In this document: piece by piece, positions 54,809-62,833 of the stretch
Layout: each line of letters opens with the position of its first letter
How positions within the stretch are numbered: the first letter of the stretch is position 1
Assembly: GCF_902459525.1 (NCBI RefSeq)
Contig: NZ_LR699166.1
Coordinates: forward strand, 1,934,501-1,998,500
Source of the DNA: Sideroxydans sp. CL21
GTDB taxonomy: Bacteria; Pseudomonadota; Gammaproteobacteria; Burkholderiales; Gallionellaceae
DNA: 64,000 nt
Direction of reading: 5' to 3'
The notes under the pieces: generated by a model
What the model saw: the letters and a program-made list of their open reading frames with translations, nothing else
Database searches by the model: none
Told to the model about the DNA's origin: nothing
Made by a program: the position numbers and the translations under genes

Positions 54809-55863
54809 CTGTGATAAATACTTTCGCGCTTCAGAATGAATCAGTTTTAACTATGTATGCTGACAAAGATCGGATCGATTTGGAGCCTCCATATCAAAGG
54901 CAAGGTGATATATGGTCTCGTGAAAAGAGACAATTATTGATCGACTCGATTATCAATAGGTACGATATTCCCAAGCTATATTTCCACAAACTTGAACGAG
55001 AGGTAGCAAAGAAAACTAAGAAGGACTATGCCGTTATTGATGGTCGTCAACGACTAGAGACGATATTTGGCTTTATTAATGGGGAATTCACACTTTCAAA
55101 AGATTTTGAATTCCTTGAAGATGAAACGGTAACGGCATCCGAGTTGACTTACTCAGACTTAGCTCTCAAGTATCCAAGACTCAAACAACGTTTTGATGCG
55201 TTCACTCTACCGATTATTTGCGTAGAGACCGAAGATCTTGAGCTTATTGAGGATATGTTTTCTCGACTGAATGAGGCGGTGCCGCTCAACGCTTCAGAGA
55301 AGCGCAATGCCATCGGAGGAGATATGGCGAAGGCAATAACAAAATTGTCTGGACATGCACTTTTTACAAAGAAAGTTCGATTTTCGAATGGTAGATATCA
55401 ACATCGAGAAGTGGCTGCTAGACTTTTATATTTGGAATATTCAGTGCGCCAGGGGAAAGTTATTGACACAAAAAAGCCATTCCTCGATCAATTTACCAGG
55501 GATTTTAAGTCAAATAAGAAAAAGGCAGTCGAATCTATCTTAGATTCAGCGGAAAAAACATTAGATGATCTACTGCCACTCTTTGTAGCAAGAGATCCGC
55601 TCTTGGCTGCGCAAGCAGGTATCCCTATATACTTCTTACTTGCGAGGGATGCCAAAGCTGCCAACAAACTAAACAAAATCACTCGCAAGGATCTTATTAA
55701 TTTCCAAAATGAACGCGCGAAGAATAAAACGATAGCTGCAACTGACATTACTAAGGCAATATTTGATTTACTTGAATACGATAGACTTTCACAGCAGGGC
55801 ACCAACGATGCTAGCTCAATTCGTGAGCGTCTCCGCATACTCAAAGAGTACCTTCATATATGA
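54805..55863 (+). CDS. DUF262 (GmrSD N-domain/ParB-like) protein
   Basis: 352 aa. N-terminal DUF262 domain: PPYQRQGDIWSREKRQLLID, LYFHKLE, the ParB/Srx-type nucleotide or nuclease motif YAVIDGRQRLETIFGFI (usual DGQQR is DGRQR here), and SRLNEAVPLNASEKRNAIGG. The C-terminal half is helical (FKSNKKKAVESILDSAEKTL) and there is no DUF1524 HNH nuclease domain, unlike full GmrSD/BrxU proteins. In those systems DUF262 senses modified DNA or hydrolyses NTP; whether this short form cleaves DNA is unknown. Last intact gene of the cargo. Confidence 0.85.
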   Translation: MTVINTFALQNESVLTMYADKDRIDLEPPYQRQGDIWSREKRQLLIDSIINRYDIPKLYFHKLEREVAKKTKKDYAVIDGRQRLETIFGFINGEFTLSKDFEFLEDETVTASELTYSDLALKYPRLKQRFDAFTLPIICVETEDLELIEDMFSRLNEAVPLNASEKRNAIGGDMAKAITKLSGHALFTKKVRFSNGRYQHREVAARLLYLEYSVRQGKVIDTKKPFLDQFTRDFKSNKKKAVESILDSAEKTLDDLLPLFVARDPLLAAQAGIPIYFLLARDAKAANKLNKITRKDLINFQNERAKNKTIAATDITKAIFDLLEYDRLSQQGTNDASSIRERLRILKEYLHI

Positions 55864-55985
55864 TCAGGGCAAAAAAAGGCGCGGACAGCGCCATCGACGG
55901 GCTGATCTATTTCAATGACGACGTCAATTCTCCGAAGAAGATCATCGTATTTGTTTTTTTTGTGCCTAGCTCACGTTGGGCATAA
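55863..55985 (+). pseudogene. Remnant of a DNA methyltransferase/restriction-type C-terminal domain
   Basis: Directly after the DUF262 stop, in a different frame, codons give KKGADSAIDGLIYFNDDVNS and PKKIIV, then unrelated sequence to a stop at 55983. The KGAD-GIDG-IYF-DD pattern is the nuclease-like tail found on phage and type III-like DNA methyltransferases. Only about 28 codons survive, so this is debris from an earlier cargo gene. Confidence 0.55.
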
Positions 55986-56074
55986 TGCGCGTGAGAGTTG
56001 ACGCAATTAATAAAGAAAATGGCAAGCGTTGTAAGTTGCTGTTTGGTAATAAAACAGTTACTTATAAGTCACCC

Positions 56075-56121
56075 CTACGAACCAAGGGGTCAGGAGTTCG
56101 AATCTCTTCCGGCGCACCAAT
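56075..56121 (+). repeat. attR: 47-bp copy of the tRNA-Arg 3' end
   Basis: Identical to 45695-45741. The tRNA 5' part is missing here, so no tRNA is encoded at this end. Confidence 0.93.
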
Positions 56122-56398
56122 TAGGGTTAAAAGTGGGCACTTGATACAAGTTGCCCACTTTTATTTTCTGCATCGTTTCCGCTAATGCCTCATAACCGCC
56201 CCTGATGGTGGCGGTTTTGTCCCGTACCACGATCTCATCCACCAGGATATTCAGATAGCTCTTTGCAGGTAAATTGTCATAGCTCTGAAGCGGACTTCCG
56301 CCAGCCGTCACAATCGACCCCAAGGAGACATACCAGCCTGAAATGTCGTCGTCTGAAAGCGGACAGTCATTTAATTTAATGTGACAATCGATCCCCAA
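56090..56398 (-). pseudogene. C-terminal remnant of a serine recombinase reading into the att site
   Basis: 102 codons ending LVDEIVVRDKTATIRGGYEA, LAETMQKIKVG and WCAGRDSNS. The DEI-V-x-x-ATIRG-x-x-ALA pattern is that of the zinc-ribbon/C-terminal part of large serine recombinases; the final WCAGRDSNS is encoded by the reverse complement of the tRNA 3' end, as often seen in such genes. The first 40 codons do not look like recombinase, and no catalytic domain is present. It suggests an older, decayed element at the same tRNA. Confidence 0.6.
56129..56166 (+). terminator. Original tRNA-Arg terminator, displaced by the island
   Basis: AAAAGTGGGCA and TGCCCACTTTT form an 11-bp stem followed by ATTTT, 8 bp after attR. 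Before integration it would have directly followed the tRNA. Confidence 0.8.
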
Positions 56399-56434
56399 AG
56401 ACCACTTTTGTTTTTACAATGTGGTCGCCTCACC

Positions 56435-56647
56435 TCATTGGCGATATGTAGCATGGCACTCTACGCAATACCGCATCGTTTTGTTCAATGCGCGCAGGGA
56501 CGCAGTGATATCTTTAGTCTTTAAGGTGTCGCCAAGTTCGTCCCCGCTTTTATGAAAAGCCAACCCCAGTTTTTTAAATTCCTTATTGTCAAACATTCCA
56601 CACAACAGCAGAACCATAAATCTAGCTCGATGTCCCCCGGGCCGCAT
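56435..56647 (-). pseudogene. Truncated c-type cytochrome (C-terminal heme fragment)
   Basis: 70 codons ending MRYCVECHATYRQ, a CxxCH heme site near the C-terminus as in cytochrome c'/c556 proteins, preceded by FKKLGLAFHKSGDELGDTLK. There is no signal peptide, and the first 18 codons look unrelated, so the N-terminal half is missing. Without export the heme could not be attached by the periplasmic Ccm pathway. Probable relic. Confidence 0.55.
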
Positions 56648-56701
56648 TCGGTCTGTAGCCTACGGCAAACACAAAGGTCTGCTTCACACCATCTTGTTCA
56701 A

Positions 56702-57073
56702 TTAAATCTCTTCTTCGATAACACGAACGTCGCCGAACCAAGGTGATACCGCAACTGAGAAAATGACAGTATCGCCTTCTATCTCAGCAATAATCCAATA
56801 TCCGCCTATTCCCAATACTTCAACCCACTTCTGCATAATCGGTTCAACCTTCGTGTCGCCAAATGAGAGTTTTCGACGAACAGCCTCGAATACATTTTTA
56901 TTTTCTCCGGCTAGAGTCCGTATATTTCTTAGAATTTCATCCACTTCTCCACGCTCTGGTAGATACCCTCGATCGGTATAAGGAATCATCGAGGGAATTT
57001 TTGAACTCGGCATGTTATCTACGATGTATCTGGCTGCTGCAATAACTTCGTTTTTATTGTACTGGATTTTCAT
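56702..57073 (-). CDS. Hypothetical cytoplasmic protein, 123 aa
   Basis: No family recognised. Excellent ribosome site (GGAGGATAAA before ATG at 57073) supports expression. Starts MKIQYNKNEVIAAARYIVDN; an acidic, mixed alpha/beta protein with KVEPIMQKWVEVLGIGGYWI and VIFSVAVSPWFGDVRVIEEE, no signal or membrane helix. The pattern of alternating helices and a late beta sheet could suit a small accessory or immunity-type protein, but nothing specific can be said. Upstream 57074-57521 (448 bp) holds no gene I can support. Confidence 0.6.
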   Translation of the reverse strand: MKIQYNKNEVIAAARYIVDNMPSSKIPSMIPYTDRGYLPERGEVDEILRNIRTLAGENKNVFEAVRRKLSFGDTKVEPIMQKWVEVLGIGGYWIIAEIEGDTVIFSVAVSPWFGDVRVIEEEI

Positions 57074-57521
57074 TTTATCCTCCGCGAGGATTCTTTCTCT
57101 TCACAAGATCTAAACCACAATAACGTCAAGTCATGAAAATCCCCAGGTTGGATGAACGTCAGTGGCCTCATTCTGCCCGTTGTCGGTTAACCAGGCCACC
57201 AGCTGCTTCTCAATTCCAGCAGCCGTTCGTCGTTAACTGCCTTTAGCTGGCAAACGCCAGCCCTAAAAGGTCATTGAATATATGAAGTAAAAGATTGTCT
57301 TTTTACCGCACATCAGAAGATGCCGCCTTTTCATCCTTGCATGGATTGACTACATCGGAGTCGCTCAATAATCTATATCTCATTGGCAAACATACCGAAA
57401 GGTAAGGGCGCAAAATTACCGGCCTAAGGGAGACTATGGCAGCGGGGTTGCGGTAGGGGCATTCATCCGTCTTCTCATGCTACTTATCCCCACGGTAGCT
57501 AAGACATCGATAGGAGAGCAT

Positions 57522-57971
57522 ATGTTCCGGCTCATTTTCAGTCCCAATCTAATACAAAAGGCCATGCAAGTAGGCTTTTGGTTTGTTATTTTTAGCTTGG
57601 CGGTTACTGCAACTACCGCACAATCCAAGGAAGGTTCATTTGCACTCAAGAAGCGTATGTTATCAAATAAGTTTCTAAGTTCCGGCACTCACGGGCTACC
57701 TTCTTACCTGCTCAATACGCATGCTTTACTTAACAGCACGAAGGATGGCGCACCTAGCGGGGCGACATTCGGCAGCGCACCGCAGCATGTCTCCGTCGCC
57801 GAATCGAAAAAAGATGACTGGTCAATAAGCTTTCAAAAGCAATTGCCTTCCAACAATGACTGCTCTCACTTGTCGTCTCTCCTGTGTTTCGATTCGAAAG
57901 ACGAAGGACCATACAACAAACTTCAACACGACTCATATTGGCTTGTATTGCGTAAATCATTCCACTTTTGA
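57522..57971 (+). CDS. Hypothetical secreted or membrane-anchored protein, 149 aa
   Basis: No family recognised. The ATG at 57522 follows GGAGAGC at good spacing, so I prefer it to the upstream ATG at 57477. A hydrophobic segment (about residues 10-30, AMQVGFWFVIFSLAVTATTA) ends in an Ala-rich possible signal cleavage site. The remainder is Ser/Lys-rich with two Cys close together (NNDCSHLSSLLCFDSKD) that could form a disulfide in the periplasm. Isolated gene. Confidence 0.45.
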   Translation: MFRLIFSPNLIQKAMQVGFWFVIFSLAVTATTAQSKEGSFALKKRMLSNKFLSSGTHGLPSYLLNTHALLNSTKDGAPSGATFGSAPQHVSVAESKKDDWSISFQKQLPSNNDCSHLSSLLCFDSKDEGPYNKLQHDSYWLVLRKSFHF

Positions 57972-58073
57972 AAGCACTTCGCTAATTTGAACCTTTCTGT
58001 ATATGAATTGATCCAGACATGGGCATATGAAGCCATTCTGCAATAGTCACATGAAATTTAAGTAGGACAAATT

Positions 58074-58148
58074 ATGGGTCAAGAACGATTTATGATTCTA
58101 TCTTTAGTTGTCGTCGCGCTTTTGTTTTTGGTTTGGCAGGCAGTGTAG
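58074..58148 (+). CDS. Possible 24-aa single-helix membrane miniprotein
   Basis: ATG at 58074 with ribosome site AGGA (spacing 6) opens MGQERFMILSLVVVALLFLV followed by WQAV and a stop: a short hydrophilic head and one continuous transmembrane helix. Bacterial miniproteins of this form often regulate membrane complexes. Could be chance. Confidence 0.35.
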   Translation: MGQERFMILSLVVVALLFLVWQAV

Positions 58149-58289
58149 ATTTGCTGAGCAATCTTGGTATCTCAGAGCCGAAACAACCAGCTCATGACAC
58201 AAATTAGACGACACGCATCTATGTCCTTTCCTGGCCCAGACTGTGTAAAACGTACGAAAGTGTACACGTAGAATCCGCTGATGCGTTAA

Positions 58290-58690
58290 TGGAAGTATCC
58301 TGTATTTGCAGGAGCGCACATGAAGCGGAGAAGATCGAACCCAGGCAACGATGTTTCCTGCTTCTTTCGTCTGTCTTGAACCAAGGCTCCTTCCCTCCAC
58401 CGGCATTACCCGACTTCGGCAGTACTACGAGCCTCTCCGTGACCCCAAGGCGTCCGGCCTCTCCCTCGCGGGCGTCCGGTTGGTCATCCTTGCACCACGC
58501 CATGGGGTTTCCCGTGTTGCGACGCTTTCCTTGTGTGCATGCTGTCGCCATTACCCCGGCACAGCAACGGGCGATGTTCTTCGCTCAATGCTCCACCCAC
58601 TGAAAAAGCACCACCTTTGCACGGCGCACGCCTTCAACGGACAGTCACGACTGACCGTCCTGCATTCAATAAGTGGGACACAATTTGCTA
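58290..58690. other. Gene-free segment resembling part of a dispersed repeat, with shadow frames
   Basis: All frames here are open for up to 130 codons but none has a ribosome site or protein-like composition. The sequence (CCGACTTCGGCAGTACTACG; GGGGTTTCCCGTGTTGCG; CCATTACCCCGGCACAGC) and its spurious translations such as SLSVTPRRPASPS and CRHYPGTA look familiar from a high-copy element in proteobacterial genomes. I cannot name it. Together with its flanks (57972-58842) it separates two small genes. Confidence 0.35.
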
Positions 58691-58842
58691 CAAGCCCGAT
58701 ACAAATCTCTATGGAGAAACTGTATTCCAATTGGCAGTTGGTTCGTTAATGGTCTTGTCGCGAGTTATTAGCGATATCCATTAGGATTCATTAACACAGC
58801 TAGTTAATTTGCAACTACCGATATAACTATAGGAGAAATTTC

Positions 58843-59181
58843 ATGAACTGCACAACACGTAGCACCCTTTTTCTTGCATCCAGCCTGTTGCTTGCTGGTA
58901 TGACTATTAACGCCTTTGCGGCTGAAGGACAATTTGACAAGGATCACCCTCGTCGGGCAGAAGTGAACCAACGCTTAGAGAATCAAGATAAGCGCATTCA
59001 AAATGAAGTCAAAGAAGGCAAAATGTCAAAGGGTGAGGCGGCCAAACTGCATAAGGAAGATCGCCACATGCGCAAGGAAGAACGCGCGATGGCAGCTAAA
59101 GATGGCGGTCACATAACGAAGAAAGAGCAAGAGAAGCTGAACCATCAGGAAAATGAAGTCAGCAAACAGATCGGCAAATAG
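58843..59181 (+). CDS. Small secreted charged protein, 112 aa
   Basis: Signal peptide MNCTTRSTLFLASSLLLAGM to the NAFA cleavage region, then a highly charged helical mature part (about 85 residues) rich in Lys, Glu and Gln: ENQDKRIQNEVKEGKMSKGE and AAKLHKEDRHMRKEERAMAA. The heptad-like helix pattern suggests a coiled coil; a similar small periplasmic protein type is common in betaproteobacteria but has no assigned role. Ribosome site TAGGAGAAA. Followed by an intrinsic terminator, so it is a monocistronic unit. Confidence 0.75.
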   Translation: MNCTTRSTLFLASSLLLAGMTINAFAAEGQFDKDHPRRAEVNQRLENQDKRIQNEVKEGKMSKGEAAKLHKEDRHMRKEERAMAAKDGGHITKKEQEKLNHQENEVSKQIGK

Positions 59182-59198
59182 TACAGTGTCCCAGAATG

Positions 59199-59232
59199 AG
59201 CAGAGTCTCGAATTTAGAGATTCTGCTTTTTT
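59199..59232 (+). terminator. Intrinsic terminator after the secreted charged protein
   Basis: AGCAGAGTCTC and GAGATTCTGCT form a stem with one mismatch, followed by a T-run. Confidence 0.85.
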
Positions 59233-59323
59233 CATGGAATGATTGTAGATGTCCGCTGCCAATAAAGGAAGATCGCGAGTGTCCTCCAATTTGAAGTTTT
59301 CAGGGGCTCTTTATAAATCGCTA

Positions 59324-59656
59324 CTATTTTTTCTGGCGTTCAAAAGCGAGGATGCTGTGCATCGCCCTGTTGCCGAAATTAGGGTTGGACTGTGACATAG
59401 TGACTACGTACAGTTGGTCCCCGTCAATTTTGTAAGTTCGCAATTGATCCGTGCCGACCCATGCCTCGTTCCAGGCTGTATCGACTGTGGTGATAAACTT
59501 GTCACCCTCGATTCGATAATTTCCAGTGTAGGCGAACATGGAACGAAGTGCAGCACTACGCTCTTCGTCGGTCTGCGGTACCTTGCGCCCTTCGCCGGTC
59601 AGCAAGAAGAAGGCGCGGCCTGTGGCAGTGAATATCCCATACCTATGGCTACACAA
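59324..59656 (-). pseudogene. Lipocalin-like domain protein lacking its N-terminus
   Basis: 110 codons: FTATGRAFFLLTGEGRKVPQ, AALRSMFAYTGNYRIEGDKF, TVDTAWNEAWVGTDQLRTYK and ending ILAFERQKK match the second two-thirds of the lipocalin-like (PF13924-type) family. The expected beginning (GTWRLVS-like) is missing; upstream codons MCSHRYG open from a TTG and show no ribosome site. The overlapping minus-strand frame at 59649-59861 may hold the displaced N-terminal region. Probably a degraded gene. Confidence 0.6.
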
Positions 59657-59861
59657 AACTTAGATAGTTTGCCCCAGGCTGATATTTAGATTCAGAATCA
59701 ACCGGTACCTCAAGTCGCTGAAATAAATAAGATGCTTTTGCCAAAGCAGATAAATTGAAAGCACGATCTGCATCGGCAAGGGGATGGACACTGGAATATC
59801 CTATCGATGCAAAAAAAACTACGTCGGCAAGTATCAAAATAATTAGTGATCCGCGGAGCAT
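59649..59861 (-). CDS. Uncertain short secreted frame upstream of the lipocalin-like fragment
   Basis: 70 codons beginning MLRGSLIILILADVVFFASI, a hydrophobic leader, then a short mature part ending YQPGANYLSFV. AGGAG touches the ATG with no spacing, which is unfavourable. The ending could be the linker that once joined the lipocalin-like domain, in which case both pieces are one frameshifted gene. Weakly supported. Confidence 0.3.
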   Translation of the reverse strand: MLRGSLIILILADVVFFASIGYSSVHPLADADRAFNLSALAKASYLFQRLEVPVDSESKYQPGANYLSFV

Positions 59862-59903
59862 CTCCTGCTAGCAGTAGCTTGTGGCGCGAGAAAAGAAAAC
59901 AAC

Positions 59904-59934
59904 GAGGGGCTCAAAGAATATTTTGAGCGCCCTC
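59904..59934 (-). terminator. Probable terminator of the peroxiredoxin gene
   Basis: GCTCAAA/TTTGAGC extended by GAGGG/CCCTC with one bulge, then a T-rich stretch on the minus strand, 107 bp beyond the stop. Confidence 0.55.
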
Positions 59935-60041
59935 CGGCATCATTGAGTCGAAAGCAATTCTTGACGAACCATCTTGGTCACTCCCGGTGGCAGGCGGTAA
60001 TCTGCCGCTCGATGCTATTTGATGTCCAAGCCAAAGCTCCA

Positions 60042-60713
60042 TTAGCGAGTATGAGAGTGAGGCTGCTTTACCATGCGCAGATACGGCTTGATTGTTTTCC
60101 AACCCTCTTTGAACATTCCCTTCGCCTCGTCATCGGAGACCGAGGACGAGATGATAACCTCATCGCCGCTCTTCCAGTTGACAGGCGTAGCAACCTTGAA
60201 CTCTGCCGTGAGCTGCATCGAATCCAGGACACGCAGGATCTCGTCGAAGTTGCGACCTGTCGTCATCGGGTAAGTAAGCATCAATTTGATTCTCTTGTCG
60301 GGGCCGATAACAAACACCGCGCGCACCGTTGCATTCGCGGCCGGAGTCCGGCCTTCCGCCGTTCCCGATTCGATCGCGGGCAGCATGTCGTAAAGTTTTG
60401 CCACTGCCAGATTGGTGTCGCCGATCATCGGATAATTAACGGCATAGCCTTGCGTCTCTTCGATATCCTTCGCCCATTTGGCGTGGTTGGCCACGGGATC
60501 TACGCTTAAGCCGATAATCTTGCAGTTGCGTTTCTTGAACTCCGGCTCCAGCTTTGCCATGTAGCCCAACTCCGTGGTGCAGACGGGCGTAAAGTCTTTG
60601 GGGTGAGAAAACAGAATCGCCCATCCATTTCCAATCCAGTCGTGAAAATTGATCGGGCCCTTGGTAGTCTCCGCGTTGAAATCCGGAACTGTATCATTTA
60701 TTCGTAGTGACAT
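60042..60713 (-). CDS. 1-Cys peroxiredoxin (Prx6 type)
   Basis: 223-aa thiol peroxidase that reduces H2O2 and organic peroxides. The peroxidatic Cys is in HPKDFTPVCTTELG; the Arg and Thr of the active site are present (TPVC, and ATVRAVFVIGPD). The long C-terminal extension (EFKVATPVNWKSGDEVII) places it in the Prx6/1-Cys group rather than AhpC. A second Cys (KRNCKIIGLS) is not at the resolving position. ATG at 60713 follows GAGGAGA-type purines. The 645-bp gap 60714-61358 shows no supported gene. Confidence 0.95.
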   Translation of the reverse strand: MSLRINDTVPDFNAETTKGPINFHDWIGNGWAILFSHPKDFTPVCTTELGYMAKLEPEFKKRNCKIIGLSVDPVANHAKWAKDIEETQGYAVNYPMIGDTNLAVAKLYDMLPAIESGTAEGRTPAANATVRAVFVIGPDKRIKLMLTYPMTTGRNFDEILRVLDSMQLTAEFKVATPVNWKSGDEVIISSSVSDDEAKGMFKEGWKTIKPYLRMVKQPHSHTR

Positions 60714-61358
60714 AATTAACTCTCCTCAGTATGAAAAAACCAATTTGAATCGCCGTATGCCGAACAATTGCCGATACCGCCGTTGAAAACATTGGATGTG
60801 CGTCTTGGGGAATTCCTGATGCATTCTGGAATTTCGAAGCGAAGGCGGTTCGTTCTTGACTGAGTGTCCAGCTTCGAACAGCCTGATCTGTTTACATGCT
60901 ACAACGACATGGTTACCAACACTCGGTATACCGTGTTAAAGACTACTCCTCGGTGCAAGAAAGTCAATTTCCCGTTTTTTGCAAGTGGCTATACATCGAG
61001 TGCAGATATATCAAACGTCTGATTCGTTTTCTGAAAATTCATAAATTCAGCGACAGCACCAGCGAAACAATGATGCTGGTAGTTATCGGAAAATAGAAAC
61101 CGATCCCTTGCGCCCGACAACTATGTTGCCTGGAAGATGACCGATGCCCAGCTTCGACAGCCAAGGTCAAGCCACGCCGAGCAGGACGAGGATAGCACGG
61201 ACTATAACGAGCCACTTTGCCATAGAAGTTGCCGTCCTTTGAAATACTAAACTACCACCATCTCAAATCCGCCACACAGATCCGGTATTAACGCCACCCC
61301 GGGTGATCGTCATATCGCTGCCTCCAAACCTGCTCACCTTACCGAAAATGCTGTGGCG

Positions 61359-61727
61359 CTAAGGAGCTTCAGTAAAGTTAACATTAGAATAACTATTGAC
61401 ATTCACGGTTACGGATGTGCTTGGCGGGGTAAATGTATATCCCATTAAGGTTGGTGTAACCGTGTAGGACCCATTCGCAAGGCCGGTGAAGATATAGTAT
61501 CCGCCAGCAGCCGTGATACTGCTCATTGTCGCCGCTCCGCTCAGGTTGATCATCACGCCACTGTGATTAGTTGACCCACCACTGACCGTGCCAGAAATAT
61601 TGTAACCGCCGACAGGGGATCCACCCATGCCGCCGCCGCCATAACCACCACCATAACCGCCGCCACCACCACATGCAGCAACAGCGATACCGAAAAGTAT
61701 TCCCAACAGCAATTTAATTGTTCTCAT
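61359..61727 (-). CDS. Glycine-rich lipoprotein with a carboxypeptidase-regulatory-like domain
   Basis: 122 aa. Lipoprotein signal MRTIKLLLGILFGIAVAAC with lipobox VAAC, then a Gly/Tyr-rich linker (repeats of GGYGGG), then a single beta-sandwich (about residues 42-120) of the CarboxypepD_reg type: ISGTVSGG, GVMINLSG, GGYYIFTGLANGSYTVTPTL and GYTFTPPSTSVTV. Such domains mediate surface contacts; no enzymatic domain is attached. The gap 61728-62121 has two overlapping plus-strand frames of 60-84 codons without ribosome sites, which I do not annotate. Confidence 0.75.
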   Translation of the reverse strand: MRTIKLLLGILFGIAVAACGGGGGYGGGYGGGGMGGSPVGGYNISGTVSGGSTNHSGVMINLSGAATMSSITAAGGYYIFTGLANGSYTVTPTLMGYTFTPPSTSVTVNVNSYSNVNFTEAP

Positions 61728-62121
61728 GGTAATTTCCCTCCATTAATCGGACTGCACTACGCTCGCAGCATCGATCTGCAGACTGAGTTGAGGAGTGCAG
61801 CGTTTGATGAAACCGACACAGACCACCTGACTCATCCACAATGGACAAGACTTACACTTGCTTTGTTCGACATCAGAGGGAGAAAATCACTCTCTATGTC
61901 ATTGACGCAAATTTTTGCGAATACAAAAACCTCATCGAACCGGTATCCAAGGTATATCAGCAATGCCGAGTTCTATCGATTTGCCTGGAATGGATTAACA
62001 TGCCCAATGCACCGCAGCGATGATTACAATCACGGCAAATGACAACGCTGCCACCAATGAAGACAATGGCTGGAATGTTCCCATTGTTGCGGGGAGCATG
62101 AACGAGCCATGAAAAGACTTA

Positions 62122-62448
62122 TCATGTTCGGTCAATCTCCACTTGAACCTTGCCTTGTGAGATTCGCACAGGAAATGTGATCAAGTCTTCATAAGCAGGT
62201 GGTCCCAGCACAGTACCAGTCCTAATTGAAAATCGCGCCCCATGTCGCGGACATATGATCACCTCACCATCCAGTTCACCGTTGGACAACACTCCTCCAT
62301 CATGGGGACACTCGTCCTTGATGGCAAAGTATTCGCCGCCGAGATTGAATACTGCGACATTGATCCCCTCCACATCGACCACGCGACGTGTACTCAGTGT
62401 CAACTCATCGATATTTGAGACATCCAGCCAGTTGCTCACCGCGTCCAC
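62122..62448 (-). CDS. Rieske [2Fe-2S] ferredoxin-like protein (NirD/SUF-associated)
   Basis: 108-aa soluble Rieske protein. Cluster-binding boxes CPHDGG (CxH) and CPRHGARF (CxxH) are intact; no signal peptide, so cytoplasmic. Last gene of the leftward suf cluster, 6 bp after sufT. Rieske ferredoxins at this position are common in SUF operons with SufT, probably as an electron carrier or a client. Confidence 0.9.
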   Translation of the reverse strand: MDAVSNWLDVSNIDELTLSTRRVVDVEGINVAVFNLGGEYFAIKDECPHDGGVLSNGELDGEVIICPRHGARFSIRTGTVLGPPAYEDLITFPVRISQGKVQVEIDRT

Positions 62449-62454
62449 CTTGGA

Positions 62455-62811
62455 TCACATCAAACCGAGTTGCAATCGTGTTGCCTCCGACATACGTTCA
62501 CGACCCCACGGTGGCTCCCAGACGAGCTCCACCGTCACGTCGCTGACACCGTCCACCAGCCACAGCGCGTTCTGCACGATATCCGGAAATCCGTCCGCAA
62601 CCGGGCAGTTGGGCGCGGTCAGTGTCATGCGCACATGCACCTCGCCCGTTGCCTGCACATCCAATTCATAGATCAAGCCGAGATCATATATGTTCACTGG
62701 AATTTCCGGATCGAAGATCGTGCGCAGTTTCTCGACGACACGCGCCTCAAGTGTCTTCGGGTCTATTGTCTTTTCTTGCAAATGTTCGTTCAATTTTTCG
62801 AAATCAATCAT
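62455..62811 (-). CDS. sufT: SufT-like iron-sulfur assembly protein (MIP18/DUF59 family)
   Basis: 118-aa protein with the DUF59 fold: VVEKLRTIFDPEIPVNIYDL, GLIYELDV, MTLTAPNCPVADGFPDIVQN with the conserved Cys, and VELVWEPPWGRERMSEA. SufT assists Fe-S maturation under high demand. It is encoded between sufU and the Rieske gene, with 22 bp to the sufU stop. Length is normal for the single-domain form. Confidence 0.9.
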   Translation of the reverse strand: MIDFEKLNEHLQEKTIDPKTLEARVVEKLRTIFDPEIPVNIYDLGLIYELDVQATGEVHVRMTLTAPNCPVADGFPDIVQNALWLVDGVSDVTVELVWEPPWGRERMSEATRLQLGLM

Positions 62812-62833
62812 GAACTACCCCTTGTAATTCAAT

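Larger units (their letters stand above)
45742..56121. mobile_element. tRNA-Arg integrative element (about 10.4 kb) with defence-like cargo
   Basis: Bounded by the 47-bp att repeats, with an integrase pointing at attL, an excisionase-like gene and a replication-initiator-like gene, then a cargo operon of lower GC content than both flanks. No conjugation or capsid genes are present, so it resembles a small integrative plasmid-like or satellite element. The initiator is frameshifted and the first cargo gene is split by an IS, so mobility and function may be impaired. Confidence 0.9.

Noticed and set aside
55976-56185. 69-codon plus-strand frame across attR
   Set aside because: Half of it is the duplicated tRNA end and the displaced terminator; it is a product of the junction.
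61788-62042. Two overlapping plus-strand frames of 60-84 codons upstream of the Rieske gene
   Set aside because: No ribosome sites, no motifs, and they contradict each other; non-coding is the simpler reading.
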